Source: Leptidea sinapis (Eukaryota; Arthropoda; Insecta; Lepidoptera; Pieridae). From it: a DNA stretch of 64,000 nt. This document shows, piece after piece, positions 46,225 to 58,429 of this stretch. How positions within the stretch are numbered: the first letter of the stretch is position 1; the number at the start of each line of letters is the position of its first letter. The stretch is taken from contig NC_066267.1 of assembly GCF_905404315.1 (NCBI RefSeq), positions 8,198,501 through 8,262,500 of the forward strand. The letters are read 5' to 3'. The position numbers were made by a program, and so were the translations under genes. Under the pieces are notes generated by a model. That model was given only the letters and a program-made list of their open reading frames with translations, searched no databases and was not told the origin of the DNA.

Positions 46225-47022
46225 ATCTATGGGTAATGCCTGAAAATAAATGATTTATTATTATTAAATGGAGATCCCTTATCTTGTCCTCATTGTATGT
46301 ATATATTATGATAGTATACTAAAGCTTAACACGAACAATGTACACGGCCATTGTAAACTACAGTTCCCTCCTAAATCACATGTTGCCCTCCCCATTACTT
46401 GTTCCTAACAAATAACTGTTCAAACAACATAAGGCTTTAGCAGCCAACTCAACTGTTACTCCGTTAATGACTCCAAGTAATTGTTAATAAAATACTCACT
46501 ATAGTACTGAGGCGAAAGTTGCAGTATGCGAGAGTAAAATTAGTTCGATTCATTATAATATTACTTTACGATATGCCGGGGAAAGTGCTCCGGCAGTTAA
46601 ATGTTTAACAACTTGGAGTTTAATGGAATATAGAGCATTTTCTTTTTTATTATAGATATCGCATTTTTAATTTAATACAATTGCTTTTCTTTACAAAATT
46701 AACAAAACTATCGAAAGTAATAAATTCGTGAACAGTGCTTTTTTTTGTACAATTTTTGCCTAAATTCAATGATAATAAACATGGCTCCAACAGTAAAAGT
46801 TTGGTGTATTTTGGTGAATTTTTTTGCACCTATTCCATTTATTAATGTTAAAGTGTTAGTGATTATTAGTGGTAAAAAAGTAGTAGACAAAAATTACATT
46901 GGATTTAAGAAGGCTGAGTAGGATGGCCCTTTTTTCTCAACATTCGCTGTAAAAAAATATTTAATGTGAGTTGTTGATTATTATTCATTAGATTTGCTGT
47001 ATAAGATACTGACACTTTCTTT
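46225..47022. other. Non-coding DNA
   Basis: No gene or recognised repeat. Confidence 0.45.
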
Positions 47023-47023
47023 A

Positions 47024-47325
47024 TTTTTTTTTTATGAAAATACGGAACGAGACGAGCACGACGTTCAGCTGATGATAATTGATACGCCCTGCCCATTACA
47101 ATGCAGTGCCGCTCAGGACTCTTGAAAAGCCCATAAATTCTGAGCGGCACTACAATTGCGCTCGTCACCTTGAGACATAAGACGTTAAGTCTCATTTGGC
47201 CAGTAATTTAACTAGCTACGGCGCCCTTCAGACCGAAACACAGTAATGCTTCAAAGCAGAAATAGGCGCCGTTGTGGTACCCATAATCCAGCCGGCATCC
47301 TGTGCAAGGGAGCCTCCCACTGGTG
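47024..47325 (-). mobile_element. Family S copy, near full length
   Basis: From a long T-run to GCCTCCCACTGGTGG, with a short deletion in the CTTACACATTACTG part. Confidence 0.85.
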
Positions 47326-47329
47326 GTTT

Positions 47330-48095
47330 CTTCACATACATAAACCAAAAAATAGTTCCATAATTGGAAAAATGCATGCATGATATAAAGAGCACTATCT
47401 TCAGTATAAATATTTAAACAAAATATTATAGATGTGTCCGTTTAGATGTCACGAAAACAGGCATCCGAAACTATATCCAAAGACACATATAAATATAATA
47501 CTTATTGTAATATACAAGCTTTGCCCCTTATGGTAAAATAACAGCTTTTGAAAAGCCACAGTGACTCATCCCGAATGACGCCACTTTATCCTACAACGAC
47601 AGCACAGGGGCCAAATGTCGCGGCCTACGTGAAACCCGACGACAAACAACCAAATATAAACTCTGCGTGGGATACTTAAAATGCCGATATTCACATTTGA
47701 AGTAACATAGCATACAAGTAGGTACTAAATTTGAAAGAACAAGCCAAAGATGACAATGCATTGACACTTCTAGGATTAATTACACAAATATATATTATAA
47801 ACAAAACAATTTATAAACGGTGCGGGACTTGAAACCGCGAATCCTCGCGTCCCATGCTAGTGGTCTTCCACTGAGCCGAGAGTTAGAGTGAGTAAACTCA
47901 TTCTTAAGATTAAAAGAATAAAATCACTGACAAGAACTGATACTTATTCGAAACAGCAGCTTCACTTGAGTATCTTCGATATTAAGTAGATCAATTACCT
48001 TTCTAAATTAGATTTTAATTCTTTATGCTAAGCAAAAAACGTACGAAATATGTATTTGAAGTTGAACTTGGAACTTCAAACAAACGATAAATAAC
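47330..48095. other. Non-coding DNA apart from the tRNA-like segment
   Basis: 47560-47660 is GC-richer, unrecognised. Confidence 0.4.
47812..47892 (-). repeat. tRNA-like segment of family T type
   Basis: The minus strand has GGCTCAGTGGAAGACC, GCGGTTTCAAGTCCCGC (T-arm-like) and CCGTTTATAAATT, matching the 3' part of 38989-39075. The D arm is decayed. Confidence 0.5.
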
Positions 48096-48099
48096 TTAT

Positions 48100-48436
48100 A
48101 TATCTATATATATAAAAATGAAATGCTGTTCGTTAGTCTCGCTAAAACTCGAGAACGGCTGGAACGATTTGGCTAATTTTGGTCTTAAATTATTTGTGGA
48201 AGTCCAGAGAAGGTTTAAAAGTCGAATAAATATGAAAATACTTGGAATTAAATAAAAACAACAATTTTGATTTTCCTTTGATGTGTCTCCCGTTGAGCAG
48301 AAATCAAATAAAAATAAAAGTTTAAAATGAATAACAAAATTAGAATTTTTGTTTGTTTTAAGTCTATTTTATTCAAAAGTTTGGGTCTTTTATTTATCAA
48401 TTGAGGCAAAACGAGTCTGTCGGGTCAGCTAGTGTA
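48100..48436 (+). mobile_element. Helitron-like element, fourth type
   Basis: ATGAAATGCTGTTCGTTAGT, CTCGAGAACGGCTGGAACGA and AAGTCCAGAGAAGGTTTAAA, ending GAGTCTGTCGGGTCAGCTAG. Recognised as a common lepidopteran repeat. Confidence 0.65.
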
Positions 48437-48439
48437 TAA

Positions 48440-49078
48440 TAAAATCACTGTTACGAACCACTTGAATAGAATATATATATATTCAATAATTTTACTATCA
48501 CAACTAATTTTAAATGATTTAAAACAATTGGGCAGTCGAGTGATCAGCAGCCAGCACGTCCGATACTTTCGATTGCCCCAACAAGAAGTGCCCAATAGCT
48601 GAGAGCAATTTGTAGCAGTTACCCTGCTACCAACCTTAATAATACGAAACTACCAACATCATAATAAAGTGACATCACTAAGATTTTGCACTTGATTATA
48701 TTATAATACAATTACTAAAAACACACTAAATATAATTACTAAAACAATATAATATTACCAGGTAACAAATGATTCTATTAATATTATCATAACTGAATGT
48801 TGGTACTAATTGGAATGTCGAATAACCATTACATAGCACTATATTTCAGAAAAATTGCTTCTGGATGGGCATGAAAATTTTCAATAATTTATAATTAATT
48901 CATTTAAGTTGTTACCTTTTTCAAGATTTAAAGTATCCTTACACAGTTGGCTTCTTCAAAACACATTTTATTAAATAGAAGAGCTTTTTGACCACAAAGA
49001 GTAAAGGATTTTGACATTGCATTGTAAGTGGATTATTCTTATCTTGGCTTTAATATTTTTTTGTATTGTAAAAAATTA
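48440..49078. other. Non-coding DNA
   Basis: Nothing recognised. Confidence 0.45.
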
Positions 49079-49079
49079 T

Positions 49080-49210
49080 AATTTTGTGTTTTATAAAATA
49101 AATTAATTTATATTGTAAAAAAATTTTTGCCCAAGACCAAGTTTGCATGCTATTGGTAAGACCGAATTTATACCACCCTATTTAATAGCAAATAAATTAA
49201 TATGAATATA
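49080..49210 (-). repeat. Inverted copy of 43250-43402
   Basis: AGACCAAGTTTGCATGCTAT then TGGTAAGACCGAATTTATAC; internal ~25 bp deletion relative to the other copy. Confidence 0.55.
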
Positions 49211-49640
49211 ACTATGTGTAACAAAAGATGCGAGTTAAACAACGAATTTCCCAAGGAAAATATAAATTTCTACATATATTGCTATATTTGTATGACAAAA
49301 CTAAACACCATTTAAAAGACGGGCCTGTAAAAGCTGTGTATTTCATTATATAGGTTTGTATGTGCCAACTATCAGCAACGAAGGCAACGGCTATTGAAAA
49401 AACAAACAATTGAATTATCATAAACCTTTGAGATAACCTTGAGCAGTACCAAAATAAATTATTCATAAACGGTCGGCTAGTTACCTTACCCACATGTTAG
49501 TAAATATTTAGAATGAGATGACCCGTTGACCCTTTGTTCGCGCCCTTGATTTGACACCTGAGATACGAAGTGTCAGGGTCATGTCATAGACAACCGGATA
49601 ATTTGGTATGTTACGGTTGTAATCGCAATAACTTATACAC

Positions 49641-49951
49641 CGATGGGAGGCTCCTTTGCACAGGATGCGGGCTAGATTATGGAAACCACAACGGCACCAA
49701 TTTCTGTGAAGCAGTAATGTGTAAGCATTTTTGTGTTTCGGTCTGAAGGGCGCCGTAGCTAGTCAAATTACTGGGAAAATGAGACTTAACATCGTATGTC
49801 TCGAGGTGACAAGCGCTATTGTATTATGTATGTATTACCGCTCAGAATTTTTGTGTTTTTCGAGAATCCTGAGAGGCACTGCATTGTAATGGGCAGGGCA
49901 TATCAAATACCATCAACTGAACGTCGTCTCGTCCCTCAATTTCACAAAAAT
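49641..49951 (+). mobile_element. Family S copy, near full length
   Basis: CGATGGGAGGCTCCTTTGCA through CCTCAATTTCACAAAAATA. TATTATGTATGTATTACCGC shows a small insertion at the left hairpin arm. Confidence 0.8.
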
Positions 49952-50124
49952 ATCAATCCTATGCTAAGTTAACAGATTCCAATTAACTTTTAATACTAAA
50001 CAATCTTTTATTTATTTATGTATGTGATTAATTGCCAGGGATCATTAAAACTCAAATTGTTTTGTAAGCAAATATAGACCAATTGTAAAGTTAGTCCATG
50101 TAATGTGAAAACAGATAAACACGA

Positions 50125-50547
50125 GGACACAACTCACTAAAATGCATAATAAAAAACTGGAAGTCCTTCAAAGAAATATACTGAAAGTTATCAGATAAAC
50201 GATATACTTACTTCAGAAAAAAACAAAATTAGTATAATCACATACGAAAGAAGAAATGGAGATTAACAGTACACCTTGAAGGGAGCCGTGAAATTGCTGA
50301 TGAAATTAAAAAAAGAAATCGTCAGGAATCGAAGTCAGTCAGAAATCGAAGGTCAATAAATATGAAATGGATGGACGGATATTTTGAAACTTGTAAACAA
50401 CGTATGGTAGAAACCAGATTACGAAAGAGGAAAAATTTTATAGATGCCTCTGTATCTCCAGAACAAACAAGACTTTTCATACTAAGATTCTCAGATAATG
50501 TTAAGTTAGATCAAGAAAAAGTTACAAATATCCTAGAAAAGAGATAA
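50125..50547 (+). pseudogene. Possible LINE ORF2 C-terminal relic
   Basis: The frame with KKLEVLQRNILKVISDK resembles the hinge often seen near the end of jockey-type ORF2 proteins. After frameshifts, an open stretch (50362-50547) is basic and Glu-rich with no known motif. Similarity is weak, and it could be unrelated. Confidence 0.3.
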
Positions 50548-50559
50548 AGTAAATAAGTT

Positions 50560-53315
50560 ATTTTTGTAAATAAAATATATATTATTACACGGCAAGAAGA
50601 TAAAATAATTTGCTTCAAATAATAACTGCATAAATTTAAGATAATAACCTAGAAAATATAACAATTTAAGATAAATTATTTGACATCTTTATCATTGTGT
50701 AGACGATAATCATATAAATATTCTAGATTAGAGCACAGATCCAAGAGTTTTTGCGAGAGAGATATAAAAATAAATAAATGCAAATCCTACCAAACTACCA
50801 AATTCTAGTTTTTGGATCAGCCAAAATAATAAAAACGATTCAACAAGCTCCGAATCCTGACTCGAAGGCAACATTGTTATATTTACCTTTATCTATATAC
50901 TTCAATATTTTTATTACTATTACTAAAAAAATATTAAAGAGGTAATATTTAAGTATAAACTAAAATCAGGTAGCAAATATCATAAAATTTACCATTTTAT
51001 TCATATATATAAGGGTGACCACCCTTCACATAAATGAATTAAAAATAAATAACTCATATAAAAATCTTCATAATAAAATGCATTCAAAATTGAAGAATCG
51101 GGTAATGTCGGTTAATGAACTACGATGAAAGAAAGATATAAGATGAAAGAGAAATAGTATGTAATGTAATGAGACAAGTGAAATATAAGAAAGACTATAA
51201 CTGTTATTCGTTAGACATCGGTATGTGTATGTGCACAAGGCTTAACTGTTAACATATAAAAAAAGCAATTGTGTGGTTTTATGAAACCACGATTCAAGTG
51301 AAACATTTTTTCACAAAATAACATAGGTATTAATATCAGCATAGAAAAAAAACAAATATATATATGAATAAATGAATAAAAAAACCTTTATCAAGTGTGT
51401 TTTGGGGTTCGAACCTACTCTTCCACCCGAAACGCAATTGCATCCAATATGAGAACAATAGGCACCACCCGACCGTCACGCGACATGCAACACACAGACG
51501 AAAAAGTTTGAGACGATGTAATAAAAGTTTCACTTTAAAAACAGAAAACTGCTTAGCGATAAGATTTCATCAATATTTGTAGGAATAAGAGGACAAGCGA
51601 GATAAAGAGAACTCTTACAATATTAAACTAATCCCCCCGATAGTAAATAGGTACCATTTGCGGCAAATTATAAAACAAACTTTGAACACTAAACATTACA
51701 ATAAATATCTCAAGCAAAATATATGTTTGTTTACTCATACGCGTCCACTCTGTTCTTATTTCGGTTGCTGCCTCATTATTTACAGAGCGACATGTAAAAC
51801 GCGGAAGCTGACTGACATTTCGTACAACAGTGTGAATTTAAGTCTGTCTATAGTAATTTCAGCCTTACGCCTAAAACTTAAGGTGTGATTTAGTAAAATG
51901 CTTTAATCAGCTTTACCATTATGATCGATCTTATAGAGAAAATGATTATTGATCTTCGCATTTTAGTTTTATAGTAGGGTGACCATGTGTTATATAAATA
52001 TTTTATCTAACGAAGACATTTATATGTGCAAATATTATTTGTATGATCTTGTACCTAGAAAAGTATTTAGATTGATCTGATCTCAAAATATCAATCATTT
52101 TCATGCAATTGGATCGAAATATCGGCAACTAATCAATAAAATATATATCGTGAGTATCCGTCATAATAATTACAATTCATAAAATGTTTTATATAGGAAC
52201 AGCTGAAAACTGACGGCACAATATTAAAATAAATGAAGTAATGCTTGTAATAATAGGTGAATTACCACCAAAATTGAATATAGTAAAAAAATAGAAGAAG
52301 GTTAGTAAATTTTACGAAAGATTGTGATGGTAAGATAATTATTATAAACTACAACAAATATTACCTAAAAAGCAATAAATGTCGCCATAATATATATTTT
52401 ATATTATATTTAACTGTGACAATTATTACTTTACCTTCAGCCCTAGTCTTCTAAAAAAGTTGTTTTAGAACGACAAAGAAATGTTAATTTTGACACTAGT
52501 ACAATAATGCAGTTTTACTTATTTATTATTTATACGTGTAATAATCTCTTAAAAAGAAATTTAGCAATAAAGAAGCCTAATTATTTTTATAGTTTAGTTA
52601 TAAAAAATGTAATATAGGACTATGATATTATTAATTCACAATAAAATTATATACTCTGTATAAAGAAAATTTGATTTATCGCTTTCTATAATCCGTTCTA
52701 CGTTTACAAAAAACATGGTCACAGTACAGCTGGTGATGACAAACGTCAGTTTATGACGTCACCTTGACATTCGCATGTCAAATGTCATGAGGTTATCGAC
52801 CTCGTGCGTGATATTTCAAAACTGACTATGCTTTTGTTTTGTTTAAGAATGCAAATCTTGGAGCTTAACGACACCAGATTGATGGACTTGTGATACCAAT
52901 GACACTTCTGGCCAAGTTATGAATTATAATATCAGTTAGTTGGTTAATCCATATCAGTATTATGTAGTTTATGAAGACACAAGTTGATTTGACTGAAATT
53001 GAGATGTTTAATGCAAATTTTATTGAAATATTACTTATATAAGATTAAATGTTCAAGTGAAATGAGTAGACTGAAATTAAGATATTGCTTAGTTACTTTA
53101 TCGTTTTTGTTAACGATAAATTCATTTATGTACAATAAATTAGACAATTTTTTTTTAATTAATTTATTATTGTTGCAGAAAAGTGATAAATAGCTACTTA
53201 TTAGTTCTTTTTAATGAAATGAAACGACATTCTGTGCGAGAAATAATATAAAAACAATGCTGATTCTCCCCATTCAATTTTTGACACTGACATTTGTTGA
53301 CAGTTGTATGTAACT
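50560..53315. other. AT-rich non-coding DNA, about 2.8 kb
   Basis: Longest stretch without a recognised repeat. The ORFs at 51336-51582, 51658-51888 and 52999-53193 overlap or lack motifs. 52720-52830 is less AT-rich (TGACGTCACC), with no exon signals. Confidence 0.45.
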
Positions 53316-53319
53316 AGTG

Positions 53320-53858
53320 TGGCCATAAATATTGTTACACCTGAAAAACTTTTTTCGAGGTAAATATTGCATCACAATAACGGACTGGGGTGTTATAGAA
53401 AACAGAATAGCAGTGATTGCCTTACAGTAATAGATCCGTCCGTCTTTTTAAAGACACTTTAAAAAGTGTCAGTCAAATGTTCAAATATATTTCTATCGAC
53501 AGATATACCAACACATCCTCTGGGCTCAGGGCAGCTGCGTGCTGTTTGAACTGAAAAGGCTGTTAATGCTGATAAAACTGAAAGTTCACCGAAATCCTGG
53601 AAACAAAAATTATCGCGAGAAATGCATCCCTTCCTGGGACTCTTTCACGTATCCTAAAAGAAGACTCATAGATCGGTGCTTATCGTTGATTTACAGGAAA
53701 TGCCTTAAATCGATCCCTACTCGATCAAAATTATAGCTGTCCCGTTACGGTGGTGGAAAATGCTGAAAAATGTTGGGTGGAGGCTGTCTTATCAAGGAGT
53801 CACAAGGTTTTAATTTTTCGAAAAAGTGTTATGAGAAAAAATCTAGATTCTAGACATC
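53320..53858 (+). mobile_element. Second mariner-like relic, more decayed
   Basis: Starts TGGCCATAAATATTGTTACA, then GACTGGGGTGTTATAGAAAA then CAGAATAGCAGTGATTGCC, aligned with the start of the 3475 copy. Later parts (AAAGTTCACCGAAATCCTGG; the RMSRTLKED-like segment) also align but with many frame changes. The catalytic region is absent. Confidence 0.75.
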
Positions 53859-53860
53859 AA

Positions 53861-53998
53861 CCCCCTTATTCATAATGGTCCGCTAACTTAAAACAGCTGC
53901 TACAGAGTGTTATTTTTCATTCTGACTTAGGTCAATAGAAGAAGACAGAGTGAGAATTAGCAATGCTTTAAGCTAGCAGACTAAGATGAATAAGGGGG
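53861..53998. mobile_element. 138 bp MITE with CCCCCTTATTCAT ends
   Basis: The left end CCCCCTTATTCATAATGGTC and the complement of the right end CCCCCTTATTCATCTTAGTC pair over about 35 bp with some mismatches. The interior includes ACAGAGTG-like words facing each other. Confidence 0.8.
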
Positions 53999-53999
53999 T

Positions 54000-54925
54000 A
54001 AGTATATAGGTAGTAAATGTAGTATTTTTTTAACTTGGCACCAATCTTCAATTTTGTTATTTTTATTTCTCTTTTTAGAGATCTTGTTTTAAACTATATT
54101 ATGCATGATCAAAGTCGGTATTTTAAAAAGTTTTTTTTCACAAACGATATATTAATAGTAATTACACATACAAATAGTAATTAATATCTTCTAAAGTGTC
54201 AAGGTCGCAATTATACCAAAAAAAATAACAAGATAACGAGAAAAATATCAAATGTCGACAGTAATGACAATATTCTGTCACACCACATTTTAATAGTGTC
54301 AAGTTGGTACATATTATAATACACATGGAGTACTGTCACCGAGAAAAACAGAGATATAAATTTAAAATAATAATTACTTTACATAGATCATGAATAATAT
54401 TGTAAATTTAACTATACACCACTGATATTTTGATATAGAGATCTTAATAATGCAGTAAATTTTTGTACATTTTGGAAATAACAAAATTATTTTACTCAAG
54501 TTTTCAGAAATCCTTTTTTAGGATATACTTAATATTCAACATTAAAATACTAAATGTTGTCTTAGTAATTAAAGTGTATAAATATGTTTTAATCAATGTA
54601 GATATCTCCGCGTTGGTTGGGAGGGATTAGCACGAAGAGAAGAACCTGGACATACACCGCCAGATAACGTATGCATGAGTGTGTGTGCGTGTGTGTGCGT
54701 GCGCAACAGCGGCAGTCATTCAAATTTGTCAATAAATTTGCTACTTAAGGAGCATAGTTTTATGTCATTGTTTTTTTTCATGCTCAGTAATTGTAACTGA
54801 TAAAAGAGTTTATTTTAGTTATTATAATGGTGTATGAGATGATTCCGACAGGTATTATGTACTCTTGAAAATATTTTATTCATTTCATTCATTTGCAATT
54901 CAAGGAGTGCCAACAGGAATTAATA
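54000..54925. other. Non-coding DNA
   Basis: Contains a GTGTGTGTGCGTGTGTGTGC microsatellite (54680-54706). No gene. Confidence 0.5.
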
Positions 54926-54929
54926 ACGC

Positions 54930-55275
54930 GTTTCAGAGATGTATATAATCTTTCAGTTGAATCAAAGCCTTAATAAAGCACCATTTTTTACGTGCTTTAT
55001 TTATACAGTAGTAAGAGATGAATAGAGTAACGGTGGAGCAAATACTATTATCGTGGCTTCTCATCGGGAAGGCATCAGCATCGATGACTTTAAATATTGT
55101 ATAGTTCATTAAAAAGAGCGCAAAAAAAGAATGCTGGGAGAGTTTCTTGCGCCGCCTCTTCTCTCTCGGAGCGCCATTTGTTTCTGAAGCGGTAGCAGTT
55201 AGAAATGACATAAAAAAAAGTCTAAAAGAATCAATTTTGAGAAAATAAATGCCTTTTATGCCTTCCAGCGTGTTT
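54930..55275 (+). mobile_element. LINE 3' end (LND-type), plus orientation
   Basis: AAAAGAGCGCAAAAAAAGAA, GAGAGTTTCTTGCGCCGCCT, CGGAGCGCCATTTGTTTCTG, ending TTTTGAGAAAATAAATGCCT. Closely matches the reverse of 58795-58990. Confidence 0.75.
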
Positions 55276-55589
55276 CCATTTATTCGATGTTCTTACGGTA
55301 TAGGAAAACATTGTGAGGAACATCAGTTTCTGTGTGATATTGATAAGATAATATTGATAAGCAATTGGCCAGCATGGTGGACTAAAAACCACAGACTCAA
55401 AAGAGCTTGAAGCTTGAGTGCGGGACTCACGCAAAATAGCACACGCAATCGATTTACAGCATATAGCTCTTGAATTTGTAAGTTTATAAGTTTATAGTCA
55501 TGATTTCTATTTGCAATCCGAAGAAAAAGGGGTTAATTATTTTTCCAGCCGATATCAAAAGCAGGTTCATCATCATCAGCTACATCATC

Positions 55590-55990
55590 ATTTCAGCCAA
55601 AGACGTCCACTGCTGGACAAAGGCCGCCCCCAGATATCGCTATAATAATAATAATAATATTGACACACTTTTTACACAAATTATCTTACCCAAAGCTAAG
55701 CATATATATATAGCCTGTGTTATGGGTTACAAGACAATGATATATTTAATACAATATACTTACTTAAACATACATAAATACATTTAAACATCCATGACTC
55801 GGAAACAAACATCCATATTCATCATATAAATGCTTGCACCTACCGGGATTCGAACCTGGGACCTCTAGCTTAGTAGGTAGGATCGCTAACATTTGGCTAT
55901 ACGATCGGTCCTGCGCTGCCCTCATCCAAGCTACTCCGGCGATCTTAATCGTCGGTCAAACTTGTGGGGGCCTACCAACACTACGCCAAA
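55590..55990 (-). pseudogene. RTE LINE 3' end split by a SINE
   Basis: 55594-55635 is the complement of an EAFVQQWTSFG-stop end with CATCATCATC tail. The rest resumes at 55911 (CTGCGCTGCCCTCATCC), as in the uninterrupted copy at 30748. Confidence 0.75.
55640..55910 (-). mobile_element. tRNA-headed SINE, near full length
   Basis: The minus strand starts GGACCGATCGTATAGCC, has a perfect pol III B box GGTTCGAATCC (55846-55856 on plus), the body seen at 32690, TAACCCATAACACAGGCTAT, and an ATTATTATTATTATT tail (55643-55662). Confidence 0.85.
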
Positions 55991-55999
55991 AGCAGGTTA

Positions 56000-57465
56000 T
56001 ATGCAAAATTAAATTAAAAAAAAAATACTTTATTAAATACCTATTTACAATTTCATTATTGGAGCTGAGATTGTAGAGTAAAAATAACTTTTTTTGTACA
56101 TAAGAAAAAGTCCATTGTATAATTCACGTCATTCTGACCGTGACTGTACATAATATATTAATGTTACTTGTAAATTGCTCTCGATTTATTTAGGAAATGT
56201 ACATACGTATCGTAATGAACTTTGTCTTTAAAAGGTGAACCAGTTTTTTTTTTATTTTATCATCGCCATTACAATTTGAATATTTACTGCTTCGGGGTAT
56301 TTTATAACGGCGTTTGTTACATATTAACATTAAATATAGGACAAGTGTAATAAATATACAGACAAAATATATTTTAATGGTCGGTGTAACAGCGATCGAG
56401 TTATCACTAAATGCGGTTACAAATGTACCGTTGAAAAGATTTTACCTTCATTTTTTAAAAATTTAAAATTAGAATTACCCGTACGCTTAGTACATAATAT
56501 TTAACCCGTGCACTCGATTTGAAATTAAAACGTCATTGTTCTCCCATATGGTTCTACTTTACATATATACAACTCCAGCAACCGGGTATCATTTATTTCC
56601 TTACACGATCAATAGGACAAACAATACAACAAGAAGATAATTTTATTTTCATTTAAGCATGAGATCGAAGAAGTACCAAAGTCGATGAAACGAAAAAGCG
56701 CGACAGAAGAAAGACATGGACATAAAAATTCATAAGATTAAATCGTGGGAAAAATTGTGATAGAAAGCATTATACAGTGTTTTGGTACTAGGCAATCATA
56801 GTTAAATTAGAGATTGTCTTAGGTATGACGCGAGTATACCTTATATTCTGATGTCATGCGCATGACGTATATACATGGACACCAGGAGAACATAAATATG
56901 GTAGTGGTGATAATATAATGTCTCTCATAGTGGTTGAAATTGTGTCATCCTAGCAACATGTACCAGGACTTCATATGAAGTTTGGAGGTTTGTGCACAAT
57001 GTAGGTTTCACTTCTGACATGTGTACTTTGTACGCACGAATTTTTTTATATTAGTATTAAGTATTGTTTTTATTAACACGTGTTTAGGACATAAAAGTTA
57101 TTTTGAATATTTTAATTTGATTATTGTTATTCAATTACCATCACATACATAATTTAATATATTACCTATATCAAGTTTAACCATTGCGTGTATCTGTAAT
57201 CATTACGCACTAATAACATCAGATTAATATTATGTAAACAAATTCCCTTGAGTGTTGACTGTTGACATATTTCGGCGCGCGCTCCGCTAACATAACACAA
57301 TACCGACCACTGTTATGTAAACACACAAATATTTATTACTTGTGACTGATACGGTATCATTTTACGAAATACCTGAAACTGTAATCTACAATAATTCTTG
57401 TTCAAAATATCTTCAATTATCTGTGATCATTTCAATTAATAGGCCCCTGTCATAGAACGCCTTAT
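56000..57465. other. AT-rich non-coding DNA
   Basis: No gene or clear repeat. Confidence 0.45.
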
Positions 57466-57896
57466 TCAAATGTTGTGAGTTTTCTCAAGTGTAATTTCAA
57501 CTAAAATTTGTCTTTCCACTTTTTTCAATTCCACAAATTCAAATATATTTTTTCAAAATAAGATTAAAAATAATTATTGAACGTCAAAAACTACAACCCA
57601 TGCAAAATAGACTGCCTCAGACCTGAGAAGAACGGGCGCAAGAAACTCAGCGGGCTTTTTTTTATAAACATATGGATTACAATGTAATATCGTACAATAA
57701 ACTGTATAATTAAAGAGCCTGAGGGTGTCCGCTTCATTCTGTGGTATCATTAAGAAAATTATTTAGTATACACCTTTCCCACACAAACATTTTTAACAAT
57801 TTTTTTATGTGTTTCGCCTCTACACGAGGGATCCTCAGGAGATGTTGACGCCAAATGCTGGCACGAGACTGCTACATTAAACAAAACTCACATCAT
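57466..57896. mobile_element. MITE of the 18083 type, split by a LINE
   Basis: Left half 57466-57525 (TGTGAGTTTTCTCAAGTG) and right half 57808-57896 (GTTTCGCCTCTACACGAGGG, CAAAACTCACATC) flank a LINE fragment. Confidence 0.6.
57545..57805 (-). pseudogene. LINE C-terminus and 3' UTR inside the MITE
   Basis: The minus strand encodes a NNFLNDTTEWSGHPQAL-like end after frameshift; its 3' UTR has GCAAGAAACTCAGCGGGC (plus-strand reading). Confidence 0.65.
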
Positions 57897-57909
57897 TTGG
57901 ATAATTATG

Positions 57910-58082
57910 GATTTCCGGACAGAACACCTTGTCATCCAGGATAAAGTGGAAGAAGAAAGTGGAAGACATAAGACCCGGTCACTTAAGCGATGGTTCGATC
58001 AGATCAAATTGCTGTGGGCGGCCCTGAATGACCTGTAAGAGAGAGATGGCCGAAACATTGTGAGGCACATTACATCTGCCCT
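57910..58082 (+). pseudogene. Reverse transcriptase C-terminal fragment
   Basis: One frame reads RSLKRWFDQIKLLWAALNDL, a stop, then ERDGRNIVRHITSA. This resembles the RPxxRWxDxI...RxxWRxIVxxxTS ending of LINE ORF2s. It is decayed. Confidence 0.55.
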
Positions 58083-58429
58083 TGTAAAAACTTCTTGACA
58101 ACCACGACCGGCTCTATGAAGAACGTATCGAGAATAGATCCCCGTATGAATGAAGCCCCAATTTCAGATGGCTTGGAGTGGCCACATATTGAAATCGTAT
58201 TATGAAAATGTATGAATAACTTGAATACAATAGAAAAAGACTTATTTACCATAGGAAGTGACAATAACATAACATATTGCAACAACACTTTGTAAATGAT
58301 ATCAAGCAACATCAGTTCGTACAGGTGCTTTGATATGGGGAGAAGAACTGATAAGAAAAAGAAGCTCCCAGCCTATCTTTTAAATCATATTACTATTTAA
58401 TATATTTTTATAAAATTTTCAGACAAGAA

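Noticed and set aside
58070..58312. 80-aa minus ORF as a gene
   Set aside because: Overlaps LINE debris on the opposite strand and has no motif or splice support.
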